Virus record (IMG/VR): IMGVR_UViG_3300037840_000235
Location: 1-48,760 of that record
Direction: 5' to 3' (one strand)
DNA from: a virus
Length of the DNA stretch: 48,760 nucleotides
Shown here: positions 8,852 through 17,204 of the stretch, piece after piece
Position numbering within the stretch: the first letter of the stretch is position 1
Layout of the letters: every line of letters begins with the position of its first letter
The notes under the pieces: model-generated
Told to the model about the DNA's origin: nothing
Databases searched by the model: none
The model's input: only the letters and a program-made list of their open reading frames with translations
Program-made: the position numbers and the translations under genes

Positions 8852-11800
8852 ATGCCGCTACCTCTCACTGGTATGGTCGGGTGCGGCTCCATCGTGCTAA
8901 TCAGCTTTTCCAGTTGGAACCACCCACCGGGTACACTAGTGCCGATTTGGAAATAGATGCGAGTACCGGCCAAGTTCATGGGCCGCTCAAAGCTCGCTGC
9001 GTTAATGGTTGAAGCGAGCAGCGAAACGCCCCGGACGCGCACGGAGCGGTCGGGCGCAATGGCCGTGATGTTCAAGGTGCCAGTGACGGTTGCGCCAGTG
9101 GTTGCAGGCAGAGAGGTGGTGGCGAGGTAGGTGAAGGTGTTGGCGTTGGGCGTTGACACCACCTGCCAGTAGCCGTTGTAGGAGGGGTCGGCGGCCCCCG
9201 TCACGATGACCCAATCGTAAAGGTTTAGGCCGTGCGGCCCCGTAAACACAACCTGCACAATACCGGGTACGGTCTGGGTCATTGAAACGATAGGAGCGGC
9301 CCCAACTAGCGCCCCGTTGCCTACCGCTCTGCCGCTCAGGTAGGTGCAAAGTTTGTTGTGGGAGCGTAGCGGCCCAGCCTTGGTTTGGGCATCCTGCTCC
9401 TCGCGGTGGGCGGGCATACCGTAGCCTTGCCAAAAGGATATGATCGGAGCGCCGTTATCGGTGAGGTTGGTGGGAGGGTAATTGTACACGTTGCCATCCA
9501 TGGTGCCGCCGGTAAATAGTTGGGCCGTCCCGTCTGGCCGTTCGGACAGGCAGGCGGCGGGGGCAGCAACGTTCCATAGCGTCCATTTGCGAGCAGCGCC
9601 ATGGCTGATCAACCCTCCGGTGAATTGGGAGTATACTACCCCTGGCCCCGCCGCGATTAACTCAGGGGTGCCGCTAAACCGGTAGTCCATCACAAAGATG
9701 ACGTTGGGGGAAGTGGCGGCGTTGACCGGGGCTCCGATGTAGATGCGCTTCTTGAGCTGGTCAACGCGTACCCATATGGTGTAGCCGTAGAGCCAGTTAA
9801 TGGAGGCCCAACAGACGCGGCCCAGGTTAGCCCCATCCTCCATAATCTCTTGGTTAACTTTGATCGGGTCGCCGCCCATCAATATGTACACCCCAGAGCG
9901 CTCGGCAAACACCGCCCACTCCTCAGTCACCGCCACGGCGTTGGGGCCGCAAATCCCGATGGTTGAGCTGACCTCGTTAAACTTCCATCCGCTTGGCTCG
10001 TTCACCCCGTCGTCAACCACGTAGCCTAGGTAGTGGTCTTTGGCGAGGTAGTAGGAAGTGCGCAGCGGGAAACCAGCACGCAGCACCTGCCCGTCTCCCG
10101 GCCTGACGCTGATGTTGGAGGTGACGGAATCGTAGGATTCAGGGTTGAAGGCGTAGCTGAGGCGGGCATTGTCAGAGTTGATGGGGAGGAGGGTTGGAAA
10201 CAGCTCAATGTTGTCAACGGTGAAATAGCCGCCCGCGTTGACGGTGCTGGAGCTGTAGATGCGGAGCACAGCGTCGGCGGGGATCACCGTTTGAGCGGCC
10301 ATAATTGGCCCTGAGAATTCAAGGTTGTAGGTTGTGGGGATGAGCGCGGCGGCGACGGAGAAGGTGCCCAGGGAGCCAGCGGAAGGGCTGTAGATTTCAG
10401 CGGTGAACGCCCCGGCAATCATACCCGTTTGCACCAGCCTGACACGGATCGAGTATGAGGTGTTGATGTTCAGGATGTTGACGCCTAGGTAGTCTTGATA
10501 GGCAGATTGGGTGATCATGCCGAGGATCGCCGTGGCTCCGTCTCCGGTGATGCGGTAGCCATCCATCCAATCGCTGTTAACCGTATCCCTGCTGCCGCCT
10601 GAGCCATAAGTAGGGTCGTTGGTCCACCCTAGCGGAATATCGCTCCCGCCTAAGCCCCCTGCTAACTTCCACCCTCCGTCAAACTCCAAGTTAACGAGGT
10701 TGGGGAGTTTGTAGCGTTCGCCAAGGCCGACCGTGCGCGAGTTGTAGCCGCCCATGAAAGCTACCTCGCCTAGCTCTTGCAGGTTGAAGAGGTAGTTGCA
10801 GTTAAGGGAGGCGATGAGAGCCGCGTCAGTGAAATCGACAATCGCCGTGGTAGTGGTATTGTCGTTGATTTGCATCGTCAGGGCGATGGAGTAGAAGGAG
10901 CCGGTGGTGGCGGGGGTGGGGATGAAAGGAGTGAACATGAGGAGGCGGCCAACCACGTTAGAGGGGCCGGTGGGGATATTGGAAATGGTGGCTAACTCAA
11001 AGCCGGGAGCGGAGAAATAGGCCGGGGGCGCGGGTTTAGTGATGTAGCCTTGGCGGGTTATGAAAGAGACGCTGATGCCGTGTAGGCCGCCCGAGATGTT
11101 GCCGACGATAGTGGCGGTAGCGCCCATGGGGTTGAGCATCAGGTTGGGACCGGCTTGGGCGTAGGTGAAGGTCGTGGGAGAGGGCACCGACGTGATCGTA
11201 AACAAACCGTTGAATGTAGTGGTGATGGCTGCCACTACCAAGCTCCCGGTTGTGATGGTGACGGTGGCCCCCGAGCCAGTGCCCCCGGTGGTGTTGACGC
11301 TGCCTGCGGTGTATCCGCCCCCCGTGTTAATGATATTGTAGGAGAGTGGGTTGCCGGAGCCGTCTACCGATGTAACCTGCACCGCCCCTTGCCCATTGCC
11401 GCCCGTCAGCGCCAAAATATCCCCAAAGATGTAGCCGCCCGCGCCGCCCGAGTTCGGTACGGCGGTCGCCACATTGCCTGCGGCGGTGTAGGCGGCGGGG
11501 TTGGAGGAGATGGTGACGGCGGCGTAGGTGAATTGGGTAGAGTTGAGGATTTGCTGGATGGGAAAGGTGCCGTTGAAGGTTGGGTCAGCAACCCCTGAAA
11601 CGGTGATTTCAGTGCCCGGAATCAAACCCGCAGTTGAGCCGCCGTTTAAGGTGACGGTGACGACCCCGGCGGCGGAGGTGAAGGTTAGGGAGGTGTAGGT
11701 GAGCGCTTCGACGGGTAGCCCCGCTATCTGCACCGTCCACCCGACTTGAAAGTGGTGGGCGGCGGTCGTGGTGACGGTGACCACGTTGTTAGAGCGGATA

Positions 11801-12591
11801 ATCGCGTAGGTTGCAACAGTGCCCCCGCCGCTGGTTGATCCCCAAGCAGGGAGCGAGGTTTGCTGGTAGGTGAAGGTGGTGGCTGACGGCACAGACATCA
11901 CCGTGAAAGAGCCGTCAAAGTTTGGGTCGGTAACTCCGGCAACGATGATCGCTTGGCCGACGGAGAGGCCATGGGGAGCGGTGGTGGTGACGGTGACATA
12001 CAAATAGTGTGGTACGCCGTGCACGATTACGGAGCCGCCGCGCACGGTGCCGGTAGGGGCGGCGGCGATGGTGAAGGAGGAGCCGGAGCTGGCTATGGTG
12101 GCGGGGGCCGGGAGGAAGGGGTTGACGGTGGGCGCGGCCCCAACCCCGTTCTGCGATACGCGGTCAAAGTTTGTGTCGTCAAACTGGCGCGGGATATCGT
12201 TGCCGGTATTGCCAAGGAAGAAAGCCATGTACTCGCGGCCAAAGAGGGTGACCGATTGGTAGATAGAGTTGGGTAGGAGGTCGGTGGAAATCAGGCTCAT
12301 CACGCCGGGCGACGATTCTTTGTAGAGAGCCCCGTTGGTTGTCTCTTCGAGCAAGGCGATCAGGCGGTTGATGTAGTTGGGGGTCTGGTAGGTTTTGAGG
12401 CCGGTGATACTCGCGCCGTCTAAGGAGAAGAAGGGGGCTTTGCCCGGACGGGTGCGAACGGCCCCCTCGGGAAACTCCACGTCCTGATTGAGCGGGGAGG
12501 AGCCGGGAGGGAGGTCGGCGGGGGGCATGGAGGTGTTGAGGCCGCCGAAGATTTCAACCGAGATGTCTGCCAGATTGGCAACCGTGCCCAC
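8848..12591 (-). CDS. Tail nozzle / tubular protein B-like protein with FCCH-type repeats
   Basis: 1247 residues from GTG 12591 (GGGAG eight bases upstream). The N-terminus (FGGLNTSMPPADLPPGSSP, then EGAVRTRPG) is the usual opening of short-tail nozzle proteins, in which early residues say how many points define a path. At least four beta repeats of about 45-60 residues follow the pattern T-T-x-x-H-G-L-x-x-G-x-x-V/I-x-x-G-V-x-x-P-x-F-N-G-x-F and end TTFTY (about residues 195-250, 265-370, 455-490, 1115-1160). These resemble the module databases label E1 FCCH. A region at 690-800 looks like a carbohydrate-binding-type beta sandwich. It follows the adaptor gene, as expected for the tail stub. 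It is longer than T7 gp12 because of the inserted repeats. Confidence 0.65.
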   Translation of the reverse strand: MGTVANLADISVEIFGGLNTSMPPADLPPGSSPLNQDVEFPEGAVRTRPGKAPFFSLDGASITGLKTYQTPNYINRLIALLEETTNGALYKESSPGVMSLISTDLLPNSIYQSVTLFGREYMAFFLGNTGNDIPRQFDDTNFDRVSQNGVGAAPTVNPFLPAPATIASSGSSFTIAAAPTGTVRGGSVIVHGVPHYLYVTVTTTAPHGLSVGQAIIVAGVTDPNFDGSFTVMSVPSATTFTYQQTSLPAWGSTSGGGTVATYAIIRSNNVVTVTTTAAHHFQVGWTVQIAGLPVEALTYTSLTFTSAAGVVTVTLNGGSTAGLIPGTEITVSGVADPTFNGTFPIQQILNSTQFTYAAVTISSNPAAYTAAGNVATAVPNSGGAGGYIFGDILALTGGNGQGAVQVTSVDGSGNPLSYNIINTGGGYTAGSVNTTGGTGSGATVTITTGSLVVAAITTTFNGLFTITSVPSPTTFTYAQAGPNLMLNPMGATATIVGNISGGLHGISVSFITRQGYITKPAPPAYFSAPGFELATISNIPTGPSNVVGRLLMFTPFIPTPATTGSFYSIALTMQINDNTTTTAIVDFTDAALIASLNCNYLFNLQELGEVAFMGGYNSRTVGLGERYKLPNLVNLEFDGGWKLAGGLGGSDIPLGWTNDPTYGSGGSRDTVNSDWMDGYRITGDGATAILGMITQSAYQDYLGVNILNINTSYSIRVRLVQTGMIAGAFTAEIYSPSAGSLGTFSVAAALIPTTYNLEFSGPIMAAQTVIPADAVLRIYSSSTVNAGGYFTVDNIELFPTLLPINSDNARLSYAFNPESYDSVTSNISVRPGDGQVLRAGFPLRTSYYLAKDHYLGYVVDDGVNEPSGWKFNEVSSTIGICGPNAVAVTEEWAVFAERSGVYILMGGDPIKVNQEIMEDGANLGRVCWASINWLYGYTIWVRVDQLKKRIYIGAPVNAATSPNVIFVMDYRFSGTPELIAAGPGVVYSQFTGGLISHGAARKWTLWNVAAPAACLSERPDGTAQLFTGGTMDGNVYNYPPTNLTDNGAPIISFWQGYGMPAHREEQDAQTKAGPLRSHNKLCTYLSGRAVGNGALVGAAPIVSMTQTVPGIVQVVFTGPHGLNLYDWVIVTGAADPSYNGYWQVVSTPNANTFTYLATTSLPATTGATVTGTLNITAIAPDRSVRVRGVSLLASTINAASFERPMNLAGTRIYFQIGTSVPGGWFQLEKLISTMEPHPTIPVRGSGI

Positions 12592-12606
12592 TGCTTACAC
12601 TCCCGC

Positions 12607-12993
12607 CTAAATGTTAGAGTTGAATAGCACCATGCCCTCAAGTACGTCTGAGAGTAAGAGGGCAGAGTAGGCCCCCGCCGCCAGCTCGCCGCCTAGCGAC
12701 GAGGCTATTTTTAGCTTCATGGCGTAGGGGGTGCCGCCTTGCAGTTGGAAAAGGTTGGTAACGTCGCCGTTGGTGCACCAAATGTCTCCGGCGATAGAGT
12801 TGGTGGCGGACAAGTTAGGCATACAGCCAGCGCTTCCCAAGTAATTGGGGTCTAGCGCCGCCGTGTACAAATTGATGACTTCGCCAACGCCCGCCGCCTG
12901 TACATAGCTGCCGGTGAGCTTGGTTTTGAAGGTGACCATGATGCAGCCGCCGATTAGCTTGTTAACGCTTGTAATTGTTGTCGTGTTTGCCAC
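12607..12993 (-). CDS. Hypothetical virion protein between adaptor and nozzle genes
   Basis: 128 residues, ATG 12993. No signal peptide, membrane span or enzyme motif is seen. The sequence alternates short beta-prone stretches (MVTFKTKLTGSYV, VINLYTAALDP) with small-residue turns and ends in a hydrophobic segment. Three Cys occur. It sits 15 bases from both neighbours, adaptor upstream and nozzle downstream. A small capsid-decoration, head-completion or tail-interface protein is possible, but nothing in the sequence decides this. Confidence 0.6.
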   Translation of the reverse strand: MANTTTITSVNKLIGGCIMVTFKTKLTGSYVQAAGVGEVINLYTAALDPNYLGSAGCMPNLSATNSIAGDIWCTNGDVTNLFQLQGGTPYAMKLKIASSLGGELAAGAYSALLLSDVLEGMVLFNSNI

Positions 12994-13008
12994 TTAAAGC
13001 CTCCGTAA

Positions 13009-13818
13009 CTACCAAGTTTGAAATCCTGTTCTGAATCCGCGACCGCTGTAGGGTATCCGCCGCTGCCTGATGCGCTGGCGCTTGCGGCTATTGGCGTCCG
13101 CGATGAGGTTCATCTCTTCGTTACCTTTTTTGGCGTACCCGTCCGCCAGCTCACTTCCTCTGCCCGCCGCAAACATCTCCGCCACCGCGTAAGCGGCGGC
13201 GTTGGTTACCCCTCTGATAGGCACCGAATCCGTCACCGCCGCGAGCTGCGGCAACTGTTTCTCATACTGCAACTTAATGTCTTGGGACTGCTGAGCCCCG
13301 CGAAACATCAGGGCGTCAGAGGATTGGTAGGAGCCCCATTCCCAATCAACGAGGAAGAGTTGTTGGACCAAGTTGAGGAGGCCGCCGTTTGAAGCTTTCA
13401 TTTCGGAGCGGTAGTTTTGCGAGCCGGTTTGGCGCTCCCAGAGTTTGAAGGGTACAACGAGGTCGGAGGGTAAAACCGGACCCGGCGGAATGGTCAGGGG
13501 GTTGTAGGTTGCGTTCCCGACGCCGTTAGGGTAGATGATTGAGGTTCCTTGGTCGGTAATGATGAGGCGGCCTTCCGGGTCAACAATGGGCATCACCGGG
13601 AGAGCCATGAGCCAAGCGTAGTTTTTGTAGGTTTCAACCCCGCGAGCGGCTAGCTCAGCCTGCACGTGTTCGTAGGCGGCGTTGAGGAGGAAGAAGGAGC
13701 CGGGGTAGCTATCCGTCAGTATGTCACCGCCCGGTATCGAGGCGTCGTTGAGGATACCCCGCGCCCGCTGGAGAACGGTTTCGCAGTTGACATACGCGCT
13801 GTCGCCTAGTACGGGCAT
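13009..13818 (-). CDS. Head-tail adaptor / tail tubular protein A-like
   Basis: 269 residues, ATG 13818. The first 70 residues (ETVLQRARGILNDA, SYPGSFFLLNAAYEHVQAELAARG) form the helical start often seen in gatekeeper/adaptor proteins of short-tailed phages. A beta-rich middle follows (VDPEGRLIITDQGTSIIYPN; LPSDLVVPFKLWERQTG), then a long C-terminal helical part with a very basic end (SRKRQRIRQRRIPYSGRG). Gene order portal, scaffold, capsid, this gene, nozzle matches a T7 gp11-type adaptor. The call is positional plus overall architecture; sequence identity to known adaptors is not obvious by eye. Confidence 0.55.
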   Translation of the reverse strand: MPVLGDSAYVNCETVLQRARGILNDASIPGGDILTDSYPGSFFLLNAAYEHVQAELAARGVETYKNYAWLMALPVMPIVDPEGRLIITDQGTSIIYPNGVGNATYNPLTIPPGPVLPSDLVVPFKLWERQTGSQNYRSEMKASNGGLLNLVQQLFLVDWEWGSYQSSDALMFRGAQQSQDIKLQYEKQLPQLAAVTDSVPIRGVTNAAAYAVAEMFAAGRGSELADGYAKKGNEEMNLIADANSRKRQRIRQRRIPYSGRGFRTGFQTW

Positions 13819-13840
13819 TGGGTAGCTCCTAGAGACTTAA

Positions 13841-13909
13841 GGGTGGCAGGGCTGCAATCCGTTGAGCCCCTCGCGCTCTGCCGGTTACCAGCCACATTGG
13901 TAGCCACCC
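13841..13909 (-). ncRNA. Intergenic structured RNA element (7-bp closing helix, two inner hairpins)
   Basis: In the 95-base gap between the 306-residue gene and the adaptor gene, GGGTGGC (13841-13847) pairs with GCCACCC (13903-13909). Inside are a 5-bp stem GGGCT/AGCCC (13849-13853 with 13865-13869, 11-base loop) and a 5-bp stem TACCA/TGGTA (13886-13890 with 13898-13902, 7-base loop). The 69-base size and layout are tRNA-like, but an anticodon stem and a TTC-type T-loop are missing on both strands. It may be a terminator without a U-tract, a processing site or an RNA of unknown role. Read from the sequence; function unassigned. Confidence 0.45.
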
Positions 13910-13913
13910 AACC

Positions 13914-14834
13914 CTATTTCTTGGTCGGGCCTTGATCGGGCCGCGTTTCCAGTTCCAAAGCCTGCTCAGGGTACAGTAGGCGTGCGCGCTCGGTGCGGCT
14001 CATCTTGGCGTATTCGGCAAACTCCCGATCCAGTATCGCGCCACAATGTCCGCACTTGATGATCGTGTCTTTGATCTTTCCGCCGCAACCGGGGCAGTCA
14101 ACCAGTTGCTGCGGAGTGTAGCACCAGGGGCGCTCTTGGCCGAGAGCGATGCAGGCGTTGCGGTGGAGGTCGCTGATTGAGCGCTGGCCGCGCTCCGAGT
14201 CGTTGGGGCGCTGCCACATACCGTCAGCTTGAGCGACGAGGCGGCCATATTCAGCGTAAAGGTTTGTCTCAGCCGTTTTAATCTCATGTTGCTTGACGAG
14301 GCCTCTGCAAACCTCGTGAAACTCGTCACGCTCAATGATCACGGTGCGGGCCATCTTTTCCCGTTTCTCGCGCTCCCCCGGCTCGTAGATGTTTTCCGCG
14401 CAAATCGCGCCCGCTCCAACCCCCTCCTCCAAAATCCGGTAGCGGACCAGGGGTTTGTGCTTGTTAAGGTATGTGGCCTCCGCCTCGATAGCCTGCGCCA
14501 AACCCTTGGGGATATCAGGTTGCGCGTCGCACAGCCACAACCCATACTTCTCCCGGCTGTTTCGCACATTGTGGGTGATTTGGCGGGTACCATCGTCAGG
14601 GTTGTAGCTGAGGCCGATGCCGACGATTGCCGCCCCGATACTCAGAGCCCCCACGTCGTTGGTCTTGGTGCGCTTATCCCCAATGTCTTGAATCTCCTTG
14701 GCCGGATAGATGACCAGGAGGCCGAAGCGCTTGCCGTCAGGGGGAGGGGGTACGGTGAATGACCCGAGAGCCCCATTGTCGTGGGTCTGCTCAAGTCTGC
14801 CAACGTTGATAACCAGTGCGCAACTATTATCCAT
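13914..14834 (-). CDS. Structural-operon protein with C-terminal zinc ribbon
   Basis: 306 residues, ATG 14834. The first 110 residues are beta-rich (LLVIYPAKEIQDIGDKRTKT). The middle is helical with Glu/Lys-rich segments. Near residues 255-275 there is a zinc ribbon, C-P-G-C-G followed 11 residues later by C-G-H-C-G (CPGCGGKIKDTIIKCGHCG). After it comes an acidic/basic helical tail. It is the third of three genes after the capsid gene. The family is not recognised; a minor capsid or packaging-associated role is a guess from position. The ribbon suggests nucleic-acid or protein contact. Confidence 0.65.
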   Translation of the reverse strand: MDNSCALVINVGRLEQTHDNGALGSFTVPPPPDGKRFGLLVIYPAKEIQDIGDKRTKTNDVGALSIGAAIVGIGLSYNPDDGTRQITHNVRNSREKYGLWLCDAQPDIPKGLAQAIEAEATYLNKHKPLVRYRILEEGVGAGAICAENIYEPGEREKREKMARTVIIERDEFHEVCRGLVKQHEIKTAETNLYAEYGRLVAQADGMWQRPNDSERGQRSISDLHRNACIALGQERPWCYTPQQLVDCPGCGGKIKDTIIKCGHCGAILDREFAEYAKMSRTERARLLYPEQALELETRPDQGPTKK

Positions 14835-14835
14835 G

Positions 14836-15069
14836 TTAGTTCACCACCTTTGCTGTTAAAGGTTTAACCGCGTCGTAGATGGCGCGAGCGTGGTTGCCCG
14901 TCGCACCGGTGTAGCCGTTATACTGCTCCGGCACGTTGATGTCCCACGTTCGTATCACCTGCCATATAGCCTCAAACAGCGGGTCTTTGGCAAGCATTGC
15001 AGGTGTCGGGTCAGGCCACGGCGGCCTTTCTTTAATATGCGAGCTAGAAATAGCAAAACTATTATCCAT
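14836..15069 (-). CDS. Small conserved phage protein (WDINVP / GATGNH motif)
   Basis: 77 residues using ATG 15069, which lies six bases after an AAAGGAG ribosome site; an in-frame ATG at 15075 is inside that site and is less likely. The core is D-P-L-F-E-A-I-W, then T-W-D-I-N-V-P, then G-Y-x-G-A-T-G-N-H. I recall these motifs in many small phage hypothetical proteins, so it is probably a conserved family, but its role is unknown. It overlaps the end of the 222-residue gene by eight bases and ends one base before the next start. Confidence 0.7.
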   Translation of the reverse strand: MDNSFAISSSHIKERPPWPDPTPAMLAKDPLFEAIWQVIRTWDINVPEQYNGYTGATGNHARAIYDAVKPLTAKVVN

Positions 15070-15730
15070 TTGCATCTCCTTTAGTTACAAACTCTCTGCC
15101 GTAAAAGGCGGGGAGGTTGGCGCTCAAAGCCTCAACCATCCTCTCCGTACTCTGCCTGTCTTCCCTAGCCATTCGCTGCTCAATCGCCGCTTTGCGCTGA
15201 GGGATCGTAAACTCCCTGCTCCGCTGTAACATCCGCACCATCGCTTCGACGCAGGACGATTCAAGCGGAATAGGCATACCTTGGGGTGTGCCGTCAGAGG
15301 TGAGAGGGAAAACCAGCTCCCACTCTCCGCGTGAGGGGTATGGCCCCGCCGTATCGATAGTCATCGAGCCATGCACCTCTTCCCCGAGCTTGCCCCACGT
15401 TTCAGGCGTACCATAGTCGCTAGGCGGGCACCACCGTTCCAAATGCCAACAGTTACCCGGCAAATACTTGGGAATCTCTCTCGTCTCCACCACACACTCA
15501 ACGCAGCGGGGCTCGGTAAGGATGGGCCGCCCGTCAAGCCCGAGTAGGCCAGTGGGTTGCGGTGGCCGCCAAGTCTCCCACTGGCCGTGAACCTTGACAA
15601 TCCGGTTGTACCCCCAAACGATGCGGAAGTTGGGCTCCCCCCAACAGTTGGTGCCGCCTGCGATAAGGAGCTTAACCTTTACCTCGTCGGGGCAATCGTG
15701 ATGCTCAATGCGTTCCTCGGACTTTCTCAC
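15062..15730 (-). CDS. Hypothetical structural-operon protein, Trp/Cys-rich
   Basis: 222 residues, ATG 15730. The N-terminal 120 residues are rich in Trp, Cys, Pro and Gly (GTNCWGEPNFRIVWGYNRI, PRCVECVVETREIPKYLPGNCWHLERWCPP), suggesting a compact fold that may bind metal through CxxC near residue 78. The C-terminal 70 residues are a charged helix (IPQRKAAIEQRMAREDRQSTERM). The gene follows the capsid gene by nine bases. The pattern looks familiar from podoviral operons, yet no function is known to me. Confidence 0.65.
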   Translation of the reverse strand: MRKSEERIEHHDCPDEVKVKLLIAGGTNCWGEPNFRIVWGYNRIVKVHGQWETWRPPQPTGLLGLDGRPILTEPRCVECVVETREIPKYLPGNCWHLERWCPPSDYGTPETWGKLGEEVHGSMTIDTAGPYPSRGEWELVFPLTSDGTPQGMPIPLESSCVEAMVRMLQRSREFTIPQRKAAIEQRMAREDRQSTERMVEALSANLPAFYGREFVTKGDANG

Positions 15731-15739
15731 CCTAGCCTC

Positions 15740-17005
15740 CTAGTAACCAGCCGGAGTTGCAGCTCCCGACCAAAACACACCAAAACGGGGCTGATCCATG
15801 AACATATTCATCACTACGTCAATGTAGCTGATGTATCCGGCGGCCAAGCCCCCAGAGGTTCCGTAGATCGGGAACACAGTCTGCCCCCCTTCCTCAAAGA
15901 ACCCCACTTCCTTGGTAATCCCCTTGCCCCAATGCTTCAGGATGATCCCATCGATGCGGTTGAGGGTGGCGTGGATAGAGGTTTTGATGGGGTAGCCGCC
16001 AAAGGTTTTAGGCGGGCGGCGCTTGAGCATATCAGGGGAGCTGTCGCCGCTAACTTGGTTGAGGATGATGGAGGAGACGGTGATTGCGGCGTCCTCCCAC
16101 TGAGCCTCCATGTCCACGTTCATCATGATGACGATGGGCTCCTCAAATTCGGCACCGAGGACGCGGCGGAGGAGGTTTTCGCCCAAGCGCCGGGTAGCGG
16201 GGGTGATTGCGGCCCCGCCCAGAGCCACGTTAGGAGTCTTGAGAGCTTCAGGATAGGTTGAGCGGGCGAGGTTATTCCAGTTGCCGGTTGAGGAGCTAAC
16301 ATGGTTGTACAGCACCCCCTCAATAGAAACCGGGTTGGCACCGCCCGCGCCTTGGCTGATGTTGATGACCAGGGCATCGCCCGCTTGGGTTCCGGCGGGT
16401 ACGGCGTTGACGGTTATCTGCTTGAGCAGCGGGTCTACGGAGGTGACGGTGGCGAGGCCGCGTGAGGCCGAGGCCAAGCCGTTTGGGTAGACTTGGATAT
16501 CCTGGTTGAAGTAGAAGGCGTTGGGGTTGAGAACGGGGATCGTGGTTGAGAGGGCGACGTAGGTTGACTGGATGGTGTCTAGTTGGCCGGTACCGTTGGT
16601 TGCGAGGCAGAGGACATCGAGGAAGCGTTTGAACATCTTCATCGCTTCCGCAACTTCGCGGACGGCGACCGACTCAACGGCGCGGTCCTGACCCTTGGTC
16701 GCGTATTCAGCCAGCTTAGAGACTTCAAAAGCGTGGCGCAGGTGCAGGGTGGTGAGTGTGCCCACGTCCCACGTGGACCCCGACCCCCGGCCCATGTCGT
16801 CAAAGTCGGCGGTGCCCTGAGACGATTTACCGCCGGGACGGATCAGTTGGGGGAGGCGGATGTTGCGGGTGGAAGCGTCGATAGATTCGGTTTTCGATTC
16901 AATGAGGTCCAGAAAGATGTGCTCCTGCTCGTAGGCGGTGGGCACATTTTTGCGTACCTTTTCAAGCTGCAAAGCGATAGATTGTATATTACTTGGCGGT
17001 GCCAT
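15740..17005 (-). CDS. Major capsid protein (HK97-like)
   Basis: 421 residues, ATG 17005. It follows scaffold and portal, the universal position of the capsid gene. The start is helical (SIALQLEKVRKNVPTAYEQEHIFLDL). A central region has a long helix (VREVAEAMKMFKRFLDVLCLATNG, the expected spine helix). A C-terminal beta/alpha part includes EPIVIMMNVDMEAQWED and GIILKHWGKGITKEVGFFEEG. It has two Cys and no leader. It would form the icosahedral shell around the scaffold. Its 199-base leader holds a structured element. Confidence 0.8.
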   Translation of the reverse strand: MAPPSNIQSIALQLEKVRKNVPTAYEQEHIFLDLIESKTESIDASTRNIRLPQLIRPGGKSSQGTADFDDMGRGSGSTWDVGTLTTLHLRHAFEVSKLAEYATKGQDRAVESVAVREVAEAMKMFKRFLDVLCLATNGTGQLDTIQSTYVALSTTIPVLNPNAFYFNQDIQVYPNGLASASRGLATVTSVDPLLKQITVNAVPAGTQAGDALVINISQGAGGANPVSIEGVLYNHVSSSTGNWNNLARSTYPEALKTPNVALGGAAITPATRRLGENLLRRVLGAEFEEPIVIMMNVDMEAQWEDAAITVSSIILNQVSGDSSPDMLKRRPPKTFGGYPIKTSIHATLNRIDGIILKHWGKGITKEVGFFEEGGQTVFPIYGTSGGLAAGYISYIDVVMNMFMDQPRFGVFWSGAATPAGY

Positions 17006-17114
17006 AGAGGCAACCCTCCTTAGTCGGTGAATTTAGTTCTTGCCTGTCGTACCATTCACAGACCCCAGGAGGATGACCCCTGCCTACCAAACATCCGGTT
17101 CAGGTCTTACAAAC

Positions 17115-17176
17115 GGCCGCCTGCCCCTCGCGAGAGCTTTGAACCTCGATACCGCAAGCATCAAGGTCTGGCGGCC
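17115..17176 (-). ncRNA. Structured leader element upstream of the capsid gene
   Basis: Within the 199-base non-coding stretch 17006-17204, GGCCGCC (17115-17121) pairs perfectly with GGCGGCC (17170-17176). It encloses an 8-bp stem ACCTCGAT/ATCAAGGT (17143-17150 with 17160-17167, one G-T pair) with a 9-base loop. A weaker arm can form around the CTCGCGAG palindrome (17127-17134). On the transcribed (minus) strand it lies between the scaffold stop and the capsid start. It could stabilise or segment the capsid mRNA, act as a terminator or attenuator, or be an RNA of its own. No reading frame is seen in this gap. Confidence 0.45.
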
Positions 17177-17204
17177 AAACTGCTAACGCAGACAGCGGGC
17201 CTCT

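Noticed and set aside
13841-13909. tRNA gene between the adaptor and the 306-residue gene
   Set aside because: Acceptor-like and T-like stems are present, but no anticodon stem and no TTC-type T-loop on either strand.
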